Assembly (NCBI RefSeq): GCF_001427125.1
Contig: NZ_LMGK01000012.1
Coordinates: 117,430-181,429 of the forward strand
Source: Pseudomonas sp. Root562
Lineage (GTDB): Bacteria > Pseudomonadota > Gammaproteobacteria > Pseudomonadales > Pseudomonadaceae
Length of the DNA stretch: 64,000 bases
Direction: 5' to 3'
The notes beneath the pieces are model-generated. The model was given only the letters and a program-made list of their open reading frames with translations. It had not been told where the DNA came from and ran no database searches. Positions 17,841 through 25,876 of this stretch are shown here, piece after piece. Made by a program: the position numbers and the translations under genes. The first letter of the stretch is position 1. The number at the start of each line of letters is the position of its first letter.

Positions 17841-18344
17841 ATGAGCCTGCCCAATCCTGCCGAACTGATCAGCCAGATGGCCACGCGCCTGAAGGCCCAC
17901 CTGGAACACCGTGGTATCAGCGAACCGCGTTACATCGGCATTCGTACCGGCGGTGTCTGGGTCGCCCAGGCCCTGCTCAAGGAGCTGGGCAGCGAGGAGC
18001 CACTCGGCACCCTGGACGTTTCCTTCTACCGCGACGATTTCAGCCAGAACGGCCTGCACCCGCAAGTACGCCCCTCAGCCCTGCCGTTCGAAATCGAAGG
18101 CCAGCACCTGGTGTTGATCGATGATGTTCTGATGAGCGGGCGCACCATCCGCGCCGCGATGAACGAACTGTTCGACTACGGTCGCCCGGCCAGCGTGACG
18201 CTGGTGTGCCTGCTGGACCTGGACGCCGGCGAGTTGCCGATTCGCCCGAACGTGGTCGGCGCGACGCTGTCGCTGGCCGCCCACGAGCGCGTCAAGCTGT
18301 CCGGCCCGGAGCTTGCGCTCGAACTGCAAGACCTCGCCCTTTAA
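17841..18344 (+). CDS. pyrR: Bifunctional pyr operon regulator / uracil phosphoribosyltransferase PyrR
   Basis: A 167-residue type I phosphoribosyltransferase-fold protein. The PRPP loop [18 protein letters not shown] is at about residues 91-108, and [10 protein letters not shown] matches the PyrR flexible-loop region. In Gram-positive bacteria PyrR binds pyr leader RNA and attenuates transcription; whether it does so in Pseudomonas is less certain. It stands first in pyrR-pyrB-pyrC', with 27 bases to pyrB, and a hairpin precedes it. Confidence 0.93.
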   Translation: MSLPNPAELISQMATRLKAHLEHRGISEPRYIGIRTGGVWVAQALLKELGSEEPLGTLDVSFYRDDFSQNGLHPQVRPSALPFEIEGQHLVLIDDVLMSGRTIRAAMNELFDYGRPASVTLVCLLDLDAGELPIRPNVVGATLSLAAHERVKLSGPELALELQDLAL

Positions 18345-18371
18345 TTCGCCCTATTGAGAGTCCCCCTCGCG

Positions 18372-19376
18372 ATGACGCCTCTAGACACCAAGCGCCCGCT
18401 GCAGCTCAATGATCAGGGCCAGCTGCGCCACTTCCTCTCGCTCGACGGCTTGCGCCGCGAGCTGCTGACGGAAATCCTCGACACTGCCGATTCCTTCCTC
18501 GAAGTCGGTGCCCGGGCTGTAAAGAAAGTCCCGCTACTGCGCGGCAAGACCGTGTGCAACGTGTTCTTCGAGAATTCGACCCGCACCCGCACCACCTTCG
18601 AACTGGCGGCCCAGCGGTTGTCGGCTGACGTGATCACCCTCAACGTATCGACATCGTCGGCGAGCAAGGGCGAAACCCTGCTCGACACCCTGCGCAACCT
18701 CGAAGCCATGGCTGCCGACATGTTCGTCGTGCGTCACGGTGACTCCGGCGCCGCGCACTTCATCGCCGAACATGTCTGCCCGCAAGTGGCGATCATCAAC
18801 GGCGGCGACGGCCGTCACGCGCACCCGACCCAGGGCATGCTCGACATGCTGACCATCCGCCGGCACAAGGGCGGCTTCGAAAACCTTTCGGTGGCCATCG
18901 TCGGCGACATCCTGCACTCGCGGGTCGCGCGCTCGAACATGCTCGCGCTGAAAACCCTCGGCTGCCCGGACATCCGCGTGATTGCACCGAAAACCCTGCT
19001 GCCGATCGGTATCGAGCAATACGGTGTGAAGGTTTACACCGACATGACCGAAGGCCTGAAGGATGTTGACGTGGTGATCATGCTGCGCCTGCAGCGCGAG
19101 CGCATGACCGGGGGCCTGCTGCCGAGCGAAGGCGAGTTCTACCGCCTGTTCGGCCTGACCACAGCGCGCCTGGCCGGCGCCAAACCCGATGCCATCGTCA
19201 TGCACCCGGGGCCGATCAACCGTGGTGTGGAGATTGAGTCGGCGGTGGCCGACGGTCCGCACTCGGTGATCCTCAATCAAGTGACCTACGGCATCGCGAT
19301 TCGTATGGCTGTGCTGTCCATGGCCATGAGCGGACAAACAGCGCAGCGCCAATTCGAGCAGGAGAACGTTCAGTGA
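18372..19376 (+). CDS. pyrB: Aspartate carbamoyltransferase catalytic subunit
   Basis: A 334-residue enzyme of pyrimidine synthesis that makes carbamoyl-aspartate from carbamoyl phosphate and aspartate. The carbamoyl phosphate site is [15 protein letters not shown] near residue 67; [16 protein letters not shown] and [13 protein letters not shown] follow. The N-terminal extension before the core is typical of Pseudomonas class A ATCase, which assembles as a dodecamer with PyrC'. The ATG at 18372 is preferred to a TTG 18 bases upstream. It overlaps the pyrC' GTG start by 4 bases. Confidence 0.97.
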   Translation: MTPLDTKRPLQLNDQGQLRHFLSLDGLRRELLTEILDTADSFLEVGARAVKKVPLLRGKTVCNVFFENSTRTRTTFELAAQRLSADVITLNVSTSSASKGETLLDTLRNLEAMAADMFVVRHGDSGAAHFIAEHVCPQVAIINGGDGRHAHPTQGMLDMLTIRRHKGGFENLSVAIVGDILHSRVARSNMLALKTLGCPDIRVIAPKTLLPIGIEQYGVKVYTDMTEGLKDVDVVIMLRLQRERMTGGLLPSEGEFYRLFGLTTARLAGAKPDAIVMHPGPINRGVEIESAVADGPHSVILNQVTYGIAIRMAVLSMAMSGQTAQRQFEQENVQ

Positions 19377-20644
19377 AGCTCAGCATTCTCGGCGCACGCG
19401 TCATCGATCCCGCCAGCGGTCTGGATCAAGTTACCGATATTCACATTGAAGCCTGCAAGATCGTTGCCCTTGGCGCCGCACCGGCCGGTTTTGTCGCGGT
19501 CGACACCATCGATGCCAAAGGTCTGGTGGCCGCCCCGGGTCTGGTCGACCTCAACGTCGCCCTGCGTGAGCCGGGCTACAGCCGCAAAGGCTCGATTGTC
19601 AGCGAAACCCGTGCCGCAGCGGCCGGGGGTGTCACCAGCCTGTGCTGCCCACCGAAAACCAAACCGGTGCTGGACACCTCGGCCGTGGCCGAACTGATCC
19701 TCGACCGCGCCCGCGAAGCCGGCAACACCAAAGTCTTCCCGATCGGCGCCCTGAGCAAAGGCCTGGACGGCGAACAGCTGGCGGAACTGGTCGCCTTGCG
19801 CGATGCCGGTTGCGTGGCCTTCGGCAACGGTCTGGAGAGTTTCCGCAATACCCGCACCCTGTGCCGGGCGCTGGAATATGCAGCAACCTTCGACCTGACA
19901 GTGATTTTCAACTCCCAGGATCACGACCTGGCCGAAGGCGGCCTGGCCCATGAAGGCCCGACGGCCAGTTTCCTCGGCCTGCCGGGCATTCCGGAAACCG
20001 CTGAGACCGTGGCCCTGGCCCGCGACCTGTTGCTGGTCGAACAAAGCGGCGTGCGCGCGCACTTCAGCCAGTTGACCAGCGCTCGCGGCGTGGCCCTGAT
20101 CGCCCAGGCCCAGGCCCGGGGTTTGAAGGTCACCGCCGATGTCGCGTTGTATCAACTGATCCTGACCGATGAAGCGCTGATCGATTTCAGCAGCCTGTAT
20201 CACGTCCAGCCTCCGCTACGCACCCGCGCCGACCGCGATGGTCTGCGTGAGGCAGTGAAATCCGGAGTGATCTCAGCCATTTCCAGCCATCACCAACCCC
20301 ACGAACGGGACGCCAAACTGGCGCCGTTCGGCGCGACCGAGCCGGGCATCAGCAGTGTTGAACTGCTATTGCCATTGGCAATGACGCTGGTGGAAGACGG
20401 TTTGCTGGACCTGTCGACGTTGTTGGCGCGATTGAGCACCGGACCTGCCGAGGCGCTGCGCCTGCCGGCGGGCAAACTGGCGGTAGGTGGCCCGGCGGAC
20501 ATCGTGCTGTTCGACCCTGCGGCCTCGACCGTGGCCGGTGAGACATGGCTGTCCAAAGGCGAAAACTGCCCGTTCATTGGGCACAGCCTGCCGGGTGTGG
20601 TGCGCTTCACATTGGTAGATGGTCGAATCAGCCACCAGGCTTGA
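19373..20644 (+). CDS. pyrC': Inactive dihydroorotase-like subunit PyrC'
   Basis: A 423-residue dihydroorotase-family protein that starts with GTG inside the pyrB stop (GTGA). In active enzymes the first metal site reads D-H-V-H-LREPG; here it is [10 protein letters not shown], so both histidines (positions 61 and 63) are lost. This is what is known for Pseudomonas PyrC', a non-catalytic structural partner of PyrB in the ATCase dodecamer. An active dihydroorotase must be encoded elsewhere. The rest of the barrel ([33 protein letters not shown]) is well kept. Confidence 0.93.
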   Translation: MKLSILGARVIDPASGLDQVTDIHIEACKIVALGAAPAGFVAVDTIDAKGLVAAPGLVDLNVALREPGYSRKGSIVSETRAAAAGGVTSLCCPPKTKPVLDTSAVAELILDRAREAGNTKVFPIGALSKGLDGEQLAELVALRDAGCVAFGNGLESFRNTRTLCRALEYAATFDLTVIFNSQDHDLAEGGLAHEGPTASFLGLPGIPETAETVALARDLLLVEQSGVRAHFSQLTSARGVALIAQAQARGLKVTADVALYQLILTDEALIDFSSLYHVQPPLRTRADRDGLREAVKSGVISAISSHHQPHERDAKLAPFGATEPGISSVELLLPLAMTLVEDGLLDLSTLLARLSTGPAEALRLPAGKLAVGGPADIVLFDPAASTVAGETWLSKGENCPFIGHSLPGVVRFTLVDGRISHQA

Positions 20645-20647
20645 GAC

Positions 20648-20752
20648 CTGTGGCGAGGGAGCTTGTCGGAACGCCGCACCGTCCCGCTGGGCTGCGCAGC
20701 AGACCTTTGGGGTCGCTTCGCGACCCAGCGGGAGCAAGCTCCCTCGCCACAA
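20648..20752. repeat. Family 2 palindromic repeat (GTGGCGAGGGAGC...)
   Basis: Outer arms CTGTGGCGAGGGAGCTTG and CAAGCTCCCTCGCCACA enclose two smaller stems (GCTGCGCAGC and GGGTCGCTTCGCGACCC). The same layout occurs at 22067-22160 and 59133-59238. It fills the gap between the convergent pyrC' and TM2-domain genes and may serve as a terminator. Confidence 0.9.
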
Positions 20753-21184
20753 CTACTGGAAGGCACCTCTGTTCTGCGCATTGCGAACAGACACCTGATC
20801 ATTCAGCGTCCAGAAGTCATACAACACTCCCAGGAAAAACAACCCGCCGGTCAGCAGGTACAGCAATCCGCTGATCCACTTCCCCTGATACATCCGGTGC
20901 ACACCGAACACCCCCAGAAACGTCAACAGAATCCACGCGACGTTGTATTCGATTGGCCCAGCGGTAAAACGCAGGTCTGCCTCACGATCCATGGCCGGGA
21001 TCAGGAACAGGTCGATCAACCAGCCAATGCCCAGCAAACCCAAGGTGAAGAACCAGATCGTCCCGGTCACCGGCTTGCCGTAATAAAACCGGTGGGCGCC
21101 GGTGAAACCGAAAATCCACAGCAGATAACCAATCACTTTGCTGTGGGTGTCTTGATGCGGAACAGGCGGTTGATAGGTGTTCAT
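20753..21184 (-). CDS. TM2 domain membrane protein
   Basis: A 143-residue protein with two copies of a TM2-like unit: GYLLWIFGFTGAHRFYYGK (residues 19-37) followed by a hydrophobic segment and WLIDLF, then WILLTFLGVFGVHRMYQGK followed by GLLYLLTGGLFFLGVLYDFW. Four membrane helices are expected. The family is widespread but has no settled bacterial function. It is divergent from the NlpC/P60 gene across 249 bases. Confidence 0.88.
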   Translation of the reverse strand: MNTYQPPVPHQDTHSKVIGYLLWIFGFTGAHRFYYGKPVTGTIWFFTLGLLGIGWLIDLFLIPAMDREADLRFTAGPIEYNVAWILLTFLGVFGVHRMYQGKWISGLLYLLTGGLFFLGVLYDFWTLNDQVSVRNAQNRGAFQ

Positions 21185-21312
21185 GGATGACCTCGATTCA
21201 CACGATAGATAAATATTCTTGAATTCTTTGTGACTTTTTTACGGGCACCCGACATACGGCAAATGGTACCTTCGCTCCCGTCAAAGCCTTATAACACCGG
21301 ACTTCTGTCGGA

Positions 21313-21359
21313 CAATTGCGTCCAATTGCCGCTTTTTTAGTTCCGTTGGACGCGAATTG
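21313..21359. promoter_or_regulatory. Inverted repeat between the TM2 and NlpC/P60 genes
   Basis: CAATTGCGTCCA at 21313-21324 and TGGACGCGAATTG at 21347-21359 are complementary apart from one extra base. The 22-base spacer contains GCTTTTTTAG. Its place between divergent genes suggests an operator, though a transcript hairpin is also possible. Confidence 0.4.
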
Positions 21360-21393
21360 AATCGACCAACGGCCTCGGAAGGGCAAAAAAAGC

Positions 21394-21402
21394 TGTTATA
21401 AA
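21394..21402 (+). promoter_or_regulatory. Possible extended -10 promoter of the NlpC/P60 gene
   Basis: TGTTATAAA (an extended -10, TG-N-TATAAA) ends about 31 bases before the ATG at 21434. No good -35 is present at 17 bases, which is acceptable for an extended -10. Confidence 0.35.
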
Positions 21403-21433
21403 GTTGCGCGTTCACCTATTCGAGCCTTGCCTA

Positions 21434-22051
21434 ATGCGTTCATTTTTCAAGACATGGCTAACCATTTGCCTTTTGATGCCACTGGCCGCCCACGCCACCA
21501 ATCGTGAGCAACGTCTTCCAAACGTTAATGGTTACACCCCAAAATCCCATGCTTCTGCTCCTTCGAGCAAAAGCAAGAAAGCGCTCAGAACGGCTCCAGA
21601 GCTGACCAGCAAAAGCAGCCTGGTGCCACCGATGGCAACCAAGGAAAGCAGCAACGTGCTCAGCCGTGCGGTCAACGTCCTCGGTACGCCGTACCGTTGG
21701 GGCGGCAGCAGCCCGAGCAAAGGCTTCGACTGCAGCGGCCTGGTAAAGTACGCGTTCAACGACGCCACGTTTGACCTGCCACGTACTTCCAATGCCATGG
21801 CCAGCGGTCATGGCGAGAAAGTCGATCGCAAGGACCTCAAGCCGGGCGACCTGATTTTCTTCAACATCAAGAGCCGTCGAGTCAATCACGTTGCCATCTA
21901 CCTGGGCAACGACCGCTTCATCCACGCGCCGCGCCGTGGCAAGTCGGTGACCATCGACACCTTGAAGAAACCGTACTGGGAAAGCCACTACGTGGTTGCC
22001 AAGCGGGTTCTGCCGAAAGAACAAAATCAGTTGCGGGTTGTTCAACGCTGA
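21434..22051 (+). CDS. Secreted NlpC/P60 (C40) peptidoglycan endopeptidase
   Basis: A 205-residue protein with a Sec signal peptide (MRSFFKTWLTICLLMPLAAHA), a Ser/Lys-rich linker (about 35-70) and a C-terminal NlpC/P60 domain. Catalytic Cys100 is in GFDCSGLV, His152 in VNHVAIYLG and the third polar residue is His164. Such enzymes cut the D-Glu-diaminopimelate bond in peptidoglycan stem peptides. No lipobox is evident, so it is probably periplasmic. A longer in-frame start 10 codons upstream is less likely. Likely monocistronic. Confidence 0.92.
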   Translation: MRSFFKTWLTICLLMPLAAHATNREQRLPNVNGYTPKSHASAPSSKSKKALRTAPELTSKSSLVPPMATKESSNVLSRAVNVLGTPYRWGGSSPSKGFDCSGLVKYAFNDATFDLPRTSNAMASGHGEKVDRKDLKPGDLIFFNIKSRRVNHVAIYLGNDRFIHAPRRGKSVTIDTLKKPYWESHYVVAKRVLPKEQNQLRVVQR

Positions 22052-22066
22052 TTGGACGGCGAGCAC

Positions 22067-22160
22067 TTGTGGCGAGGGAGCTTGCTCCCGCTGGAGAGCG
22101 TAGCGCTCCCGCTTTTTGGGGCTGCTTCGCAACCCAGCGGGAGCAAGCTCCCTCGCCACG
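22067..22160. repeat. Family 2 palindromic repeat after the NlpC/P60 gene
   Basis: TTGTGGCGAGGGAGCTTGCTCCCGCT pairs with AGCGGGAGCAAGCTCCCTCGCCAC, with a central GGAGAGCGTAGCGCTCCC stem-loop. It is immediately followed by a family 3 repeat. Confidence 0.9.
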
Positions 22161-22170
22161 ATTGCATTAG

Positions 22171-22279
22171 GATCATTCCCACGCTCTGCGTGGGAATGCA
22201 GCCCAGGACGCTCTGCGTCCCAAGAGCCGAACGCGGAGCGTCCGTTGAGGCGTTCCCACGCAGAGCGTGGGAACGATCA
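22171..22279. repeat. Family 3 palindromic repeat flanked by a 24-base direct repeat
   Basis: Ends GATCATTCCCACGCTCTGCG and CGCAGAGCGTGGGAACGATC, with an inner pair GGACGCTCTGCGTCC / ACGCGGAGCGTCC. A 24-base sequence (CAAGCTCCCTCGCCACG, A or G, TTGCAT) occurs on both sides, at 22144-22167 and 22282-22305. Other family 3 copies are at 25695-25805, 30246-30357 and 59021-59123. Confidence 0.9.
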
Positions 22280-22313
22280 TCCAAGCTCCCTCGCCACGGT
22301 TGCATTTCAATTC

Positions 22314-23348
22314 TCAAAAACCATCCGGCGACCGCGCCTTCTCCCGTGCATGCTCGCGACTGACCAACCCCTTGGTCACCAAATCCTTCAAGCCCATATC
22401 CAGCGTCTGCATCCCCAGCGACCCGCCCGACTGGATTGATGAGTACATCTGCGCCACCTTGTCTTCGCGGATCAAGTTACGGATCGCCGACGTCCCCAGC
22501 ATGATCTCATGGGCCGCCATGCGCCCACCGCCGATTTTCTTCACCAGTGTCTGCGACACCACCGCCAGCAATGATTCGGAGAGCATTGAGCGCACCATGG
22601 ATTTTTCATCACCCGGAAACACATCGACAATCCGGTCGATGGTTTTTGCCGCCGACGTGGTATGCAGCGTGCCGAACACCAGGTGACCCGTTTCCGCAGC
22701 GGTCAGCGCCAGGCGAATGGTTTCCAGGTCCCGCATCTCGCCCACCAGGATCACGTCCGGGTCCTCGCGCAGGGCCGAACGCAGCGCCGTGGCAAAACTG
22801 CGGGTATCGCGGTGGACTTCACGTTGATTGATCAGGCATTTACGCGATTCGTGGACAAACTCGATCGGGTCTTCGATGGTAAGGATGTGGTGGTGGCGAT
22901 GGTTGTTCAGGTAATCGATCATCGCCGCCAGCGTGGTGGACTTGCCGGAGCCGGTCGGGCCGGTCACCAGCACCAGGCCACGAGGTGCGTCGGTCATTTT
23001 GCGAAACACGTCGCCCATGCCCAGCTCGTCCATGCTCAGGACCCGGGACGGAATCGTGCGAAACACAGCGCCCGCACCGCGACTGTGGTTGAACGCGTTG
23101 ACCCGAAAGCGGGCCACGCCGGGCACTTCAAAGGAAAAGTCGGTTTCCAGGTGCTTTTCGAAATCCACCCGTTGGGTATCGTTCATGATGTCGTAGATCA
23201 ACGCCTGCACTTGCTTGTGATCCAGTGCCGGCAGATTGATCCGTCGTACATCGCCATCGACCCGAATCATCGGCGGCAGGCCCGCTGACAGGTGCAAGTC
23301 GGATGCGCCCTGTTTGGCGCTGAAGGCGAGCAGTTCAGTGATATCCAT
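22314..23348 (-). CDS. pilT: Type IV pilus retraction ATPase PilT
   Basis: A 344-residue hexameric secretion-type ATPase that depolymerises pilin to retract type IV pili. Walker A is GPTGSGKST (130-138); the Asp box is HHILTIEDPIEF, Walker B is VILVGEMRDLETI, and the His box is GHLVFGTLHTTSA. The C-terminal AIRNLIRE motif needed for retraction is present. The length is that of P. aeruginosa PilT. The ATG at 23348 is chosen. No pilU follows; only repeats lie between pilT and the NlpC/P60 gene. Divergent from yggS across 56 bases. Confidence 0.97.
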   Translation of the reverse strand: MDITELLAFSAKQGASDLHLSAGLPPMIRVDGDVRRINLPALDHKQVQALIYDIMNDTQRVDFEKHLETDFSFEVPGVARFRVNAFNHSRGAGAVFRTIPSRVLSMDELGMGDVFRKMTDAPRGLVLVTGPTGSGKSTTLAAMIDYLNNHRHHHILTIEDPIEFVHESRKCLINQREVHRDTRSFATALRSALREDPDVILVGEMRDLETIRLALTAAETGHLVFGTLHTTSAAKTIDRIVDVFPGDEKSMVRSMLSESLLAVVSQTLVKKIGGGRMAAHEIMLGTSAIRNLIREDKVAQMYSSIQSGGSLGMQTLDMGLKDLVTKGLVSREHAREKARSPDGF

Positions 23349-23404
23349 AGCGTCTCTCAATTCCAGTAGAATGCCGCGAACCTTCAGACCGCTGGCGCCT
23401 CTTG

Positions 23405-24091
23405 ATGTCCACGATAGCAGACAACATTCTTCAGGTTAGTTCGCGCATACATGCCGCAACACTCGCCGCCAATCGCGTCGAAAACAGCGTCCAGCTGCTG
23501 GCCGTGAGCAAAACCAAACCCGCACAAGCCCTGCGCGAAGCCTATGCCGCCGGCCTGCGCGACTTTGGTGAAAACTACCTGCAGGAGGCGTTGGGCAAGC
23601 AGCTCGAACTGGCCGACCTGCCCTTGATCTGGCACTTCATCGGCCCCATTCAATCGAACAAGACTCGTGCCATTGCCGAGCATTTCGATTGGGTACACTC
23701 CGTGGATCGCTTGAAAATCGCACAACGCTTGTCCGAACAACGCCCTGCCGATTTGCCGCCACTGAACATCTGCATCCAGGTCAATGTCAGTGGCGAGGCC
23801 AGTAAATCCGGCTGCACCCCCGACGATCTGCCGGCCCTGGCTAATGCCATCAGTGCCCTGCCGCGCCTGAAGTTGCGCGGGCTGATGGCTATCCCTGAGC
23901 CGACCGAAGATCGCGCCGCACAGGATGCCGCCTTCGCGGCCGTGCAAAGCCTGCAAGCCAGCCTCAACCTGCCGCTCGACACACTTTCCATGGGCATGAG
24001 CCACGATCTTGAATCGGCCATTGCCCAGGGCGCCACCTGGGTCCGTATCGGTACGGCACTGTTCGGCGCTCGCGACTACAGTCAGCCGTAA
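23405..24091 (+). CDS. yggS: Pyridoxal phosphate homeostasis protein YggS
   Basis: A 228-residue PLP-binding protein of the alanine racemase N-terminal barrel fold, without known catalysis, that buffers free pyridoxal phosphate. The PLP lysine is in LLAVSKTKPAQALREAY near residue 35; GENYLQEAL, WHFIGPIQSNKT and LSMGMSHDLESAIAQG are diagnostic. The ATG at 23405 is chosen over an adjacent TTG. A TAGAAT box at 23367-23372 could be its -10. First of yggS-proC-yggT. Confidence 0.95.
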   Translation: MSTIADNILQVSSRIHAATLAANRVENSVQLLAVSKTKPAQALREAYAAGLRDFGENYLQEALGKQLELADLPLIWHFIGPIQSNKTRAIAEHFDWVHSVDRLKIAQRLSEQRPADLPPLNICIQVNVSGEASKSGCTPDDLPALANAISALPRLKLRGLMAIPEPTEDRAAQDAAFAAVQSLQASLNLPLDTLSMGMSHDLESAIAQGATWVRIGTALFGARDYSQP

Positions 24092-24124
24092 CATGGCTGA
24101 GACACTTCTGAATAAGGACCTGAC

Positions 24125-24943
24125 ATGAGCAAGACGCGTATTGCCTTTATCGGTGCCGGCAACATGGCCGCCAGCCTGATCGGTGGCCTGCGGGCCAAAG
24201 GTCTGGATGCGGCGCAGATCCGCGCCAGTGATCCGGGTGAAGAAACCCGCGCCCGCGTGAGCGCCGAGCATGGCATCGAAGTATTCGCCGACAACGCCCA
24301 GGCCATCGATGGCGCCGATGTGGTCGTACTGGCGGTCAAACCCCAGGCGATGAAAGCCGTTTGCGAGGCCATCCGCCCAAGCCTCAAGTCCAACCAGCTG
24401 GTGGTGTCGATTGCCGCCGGCATCACTTGCGCCAGCATGAACAACTGGCTCGGTGCCCAGCCCATCGTGCGTTGCATGCCCAACACGCCGGCACTGTTGC
24501 GCCAGGGTGTCAGCGGCTTGTTCGCCACCGCCGAAGTGACAGCCGAGCAGCGTCAGCAAGCCCAGGAGCTGTTGTCCGCAGTCGGCATTGCCCTGTGGCT
24601 GGACCAAGAGCAGCAACTGGATGCGGTCACCGCCGTTTCTGGCTCCGGCCCGGCGTACTTTTTCCTGTTGATCGAGGCCATGACCGCCGCAGGCGTGAAA
24701 CTCGGCCTGCCAGCGGACATCGCCGCGCAATTGACCTTGCAAACCGCCCTGGGCGCTGCACACATGGCGGTATCCAGTGACGTCGACGCCGCGGAATTAC
24801 GTCGCCGCGTGACCTCGCCTGCGGGCACCACGGAAGCCGCTATCAAGTCGTTCCAGGCCAACGGTTTCGAAGCCCTGGTCGAAAAAGCACTGGGCGCCGC
24901 CGCGCACCGCTCCGCCGAGATGGCTGAGCAACTTGGCCGCTAA
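24125..24943 (+). CDS. proC: Pyrroline-5-carboxylate reductase
   Basis: A 272-residue enzyme of the last step of proline synthesis, reducing pyrroline-5-carboxylate with NAD(P)H. The Rossmann turn is IAFIGAGNMAASLIGGL at residues 6-22. The C-terminal catalytic block reads DAVTAVSGSGPAYFFLLIEA near 165-184, then VTSPAGTTEAAI near 232. It lies 33 bases after yggS and 24 before yggT, the common proteobacterial order. Confidence 0.97.
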   Translation: MSKTRIAFIGAGNMAASLIGGLRAKGLDAAQIRASDPGEETRARVSAEHGIEVFADNAQAIDGADVVVLAVKPQAMKAVCEAIRPSLKSNQLVVSIAAGITCASMNNWLGAQPIVRCMPNTPALLRQGVSGLFATAEVTAEQRQQAQELLSAVGIALWLDQEQQLDAVTAVSGSGPAYFFLLIEAMTAAGVKLGLPADIAAQLTLQTALGAAHMAVSSDVDAAELRRRVTSPAGTTEAAIKSFQANGFEALVEKALGAAAHRSAEMAEQLGR

Positions 24944-24967
24944 TCAGCTCTCAATAAGGAATCAATA

Positions 24968-25555
24968 ATGCTCGGACTCAATGACGCTGCCATTTTTGTG
25001 ATTCAAACCCTGGGCAGCCTGTATCTGCTGATCGTGCTGTTGCGATTCATCCTGCAACTGGTGCGTGCCAACTTCTACAACCCGCTCTGCCAGTTCGCCG
25101 TGAAAGCCACTCAACCGCTGCTCAAGCCACTGCGCCGGGTGATCCCGAGCATGTTCGGCCTGGACATGTCGTCGCTGGTCCTGGCCCTGGTGGTGCAAAT
25201 GGCGCTGTTCGCGGTCATCCTGCTGCTCAGTGGCTACTCGGTCGACGCCCTGCTCCTGGCGCCTTGGGCGCTGATCGGTATCTTCGCGCTGTTCTTGAAG
25301 ATCCTGTTCTGGGCGATGATCATCAGTGTGATCCTGTCCTGGGTCGCTCCGGGCAGTCATAACCCGGGGGCGGAACTGGTGCAGCAGATCACCGAGCCGG
25401 TACTTGCACCGTTCCGCCGGATCATCCCGAACCTGGGCGGCCTCGATATTTCGCCGATCTTCGCCTTCATCGCGTTGCAGTTGCTGCAAAGCTGGCTGAT
25501 CCCGCGCCTGGCTTACTACGCGCTGATGCCGAAGGAATTGTTTGGCCTGATCTGA
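24968..25555 (+). CDS. yggT: YggT family membrane protein
   Basis: A 195-residue integral membrane protein with two YggT repeats, each with hydrophobic helices and the motif NP..Q.....P.L.P.RR.IP (first at YNPLCQFAVKATQPLLKPLR, second at AELVQQITEPVLAPFRRIIP). Relatives in other bacteria and chloroplasts have roles in membrane organisation and osmotic shock, but the molecular job is not settled. Third gene of yggS-proC-yggT; repeats follow it. Confidence 0.92.
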   Translation: MLGLNDAAIFVIQTLGSLYLLIVLLRFILQLVRANFYNPLCQFAVKATQPLLKPLRRVIPSMFGLDMSSLVLALVVQMALFAVILLLSGYSVDALLLAPWALIGIFALFLKILFWAMIISVILSWVAPGSHNPGAELVQQITEPVLAPFRRIIPNLGGLDISPIFAFIALQLLQSWLIPRLAYYALMPKELFGLI

Positions 25556-25584
25556 CTCGTTCGCAGCTGGACCGCGTCATCGTT

Positions 25585-25652
25585 CATCGCGGGCAAGCCT
25601 CGCTCCTACAGGACGTATATGACTTCTGTAGGAGCGAGGCTTGCCCGCGAAG
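25585..25652. repeat. REPIN, GCGAGGCTTGCCCGC type
   Basis: Arms TTCATCGCGGGCAAGCCTCG... (to about 25611) and CTGTAGGAGCGAGGCTTGCC... (25625-25652) in the opposite order to the REPIN at 55463-55564, with a short 13-base interior. Confidence 0.88.
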
Positions 25653-25694
25653 GCAGCGCCCCGATGTAACAGGAAAAACAGGCCCGGCCTTCAT

Positions 25695-25805
25695 GATCGT
25701 TCCCACGCTCTGCGTGGGAACGCCTCTGCGGACGCTCCGCGTTCGGCTCTTTGCGACGCGGAGCGTCCCTGGCCGCGTTCCCACGCAGAGCATGGGAACG
25801 ATCAT
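25695..25805. repeat. Family 3 palindromic repeat
   Basis: GATCGTTCCCACGCTCTGCG and its near complement CGCAGAGCATGGGAACGATC bound a region with a second stem of GGACGCTCCGCG and CGCGGAGCGTCC. It lies between yggT and metX. Confidence 0.9.
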
Positions 25806-25876
25806 CGCGGGTAGTTGCTTGCTGCTAGGGGCAGCGGTCTTTAGACTTACGCCTCATTTCAACGAGAGCAGGGTCG

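Larger units (their letters stand above)
25556..25876. other. Repeat-filled region before metX
   Basis: 321 bases without a gene. It holds one REPIN (25585-25652) and one family 3 repeat (25695-25805). The remaining 71 bases (25806-25876) must carry the metX promoter and ribosome site (GAGAGCAGGG is close to the ATG). I see no SAM riboswitch-like structure. Confidence 0.5.

Noticed and set aside
25585..25805. CRISPR-like arrangement of repeats
   Set aside because: The repeats are inverted, of different families and not evenly spaced with unique spacers. No cas genes are present.
25806..25876. SAM or other methionine riboswitch before metX
   Set aside because: Only 71 bases remain after the repeats, and I see no multi-stem structure or conserved core.
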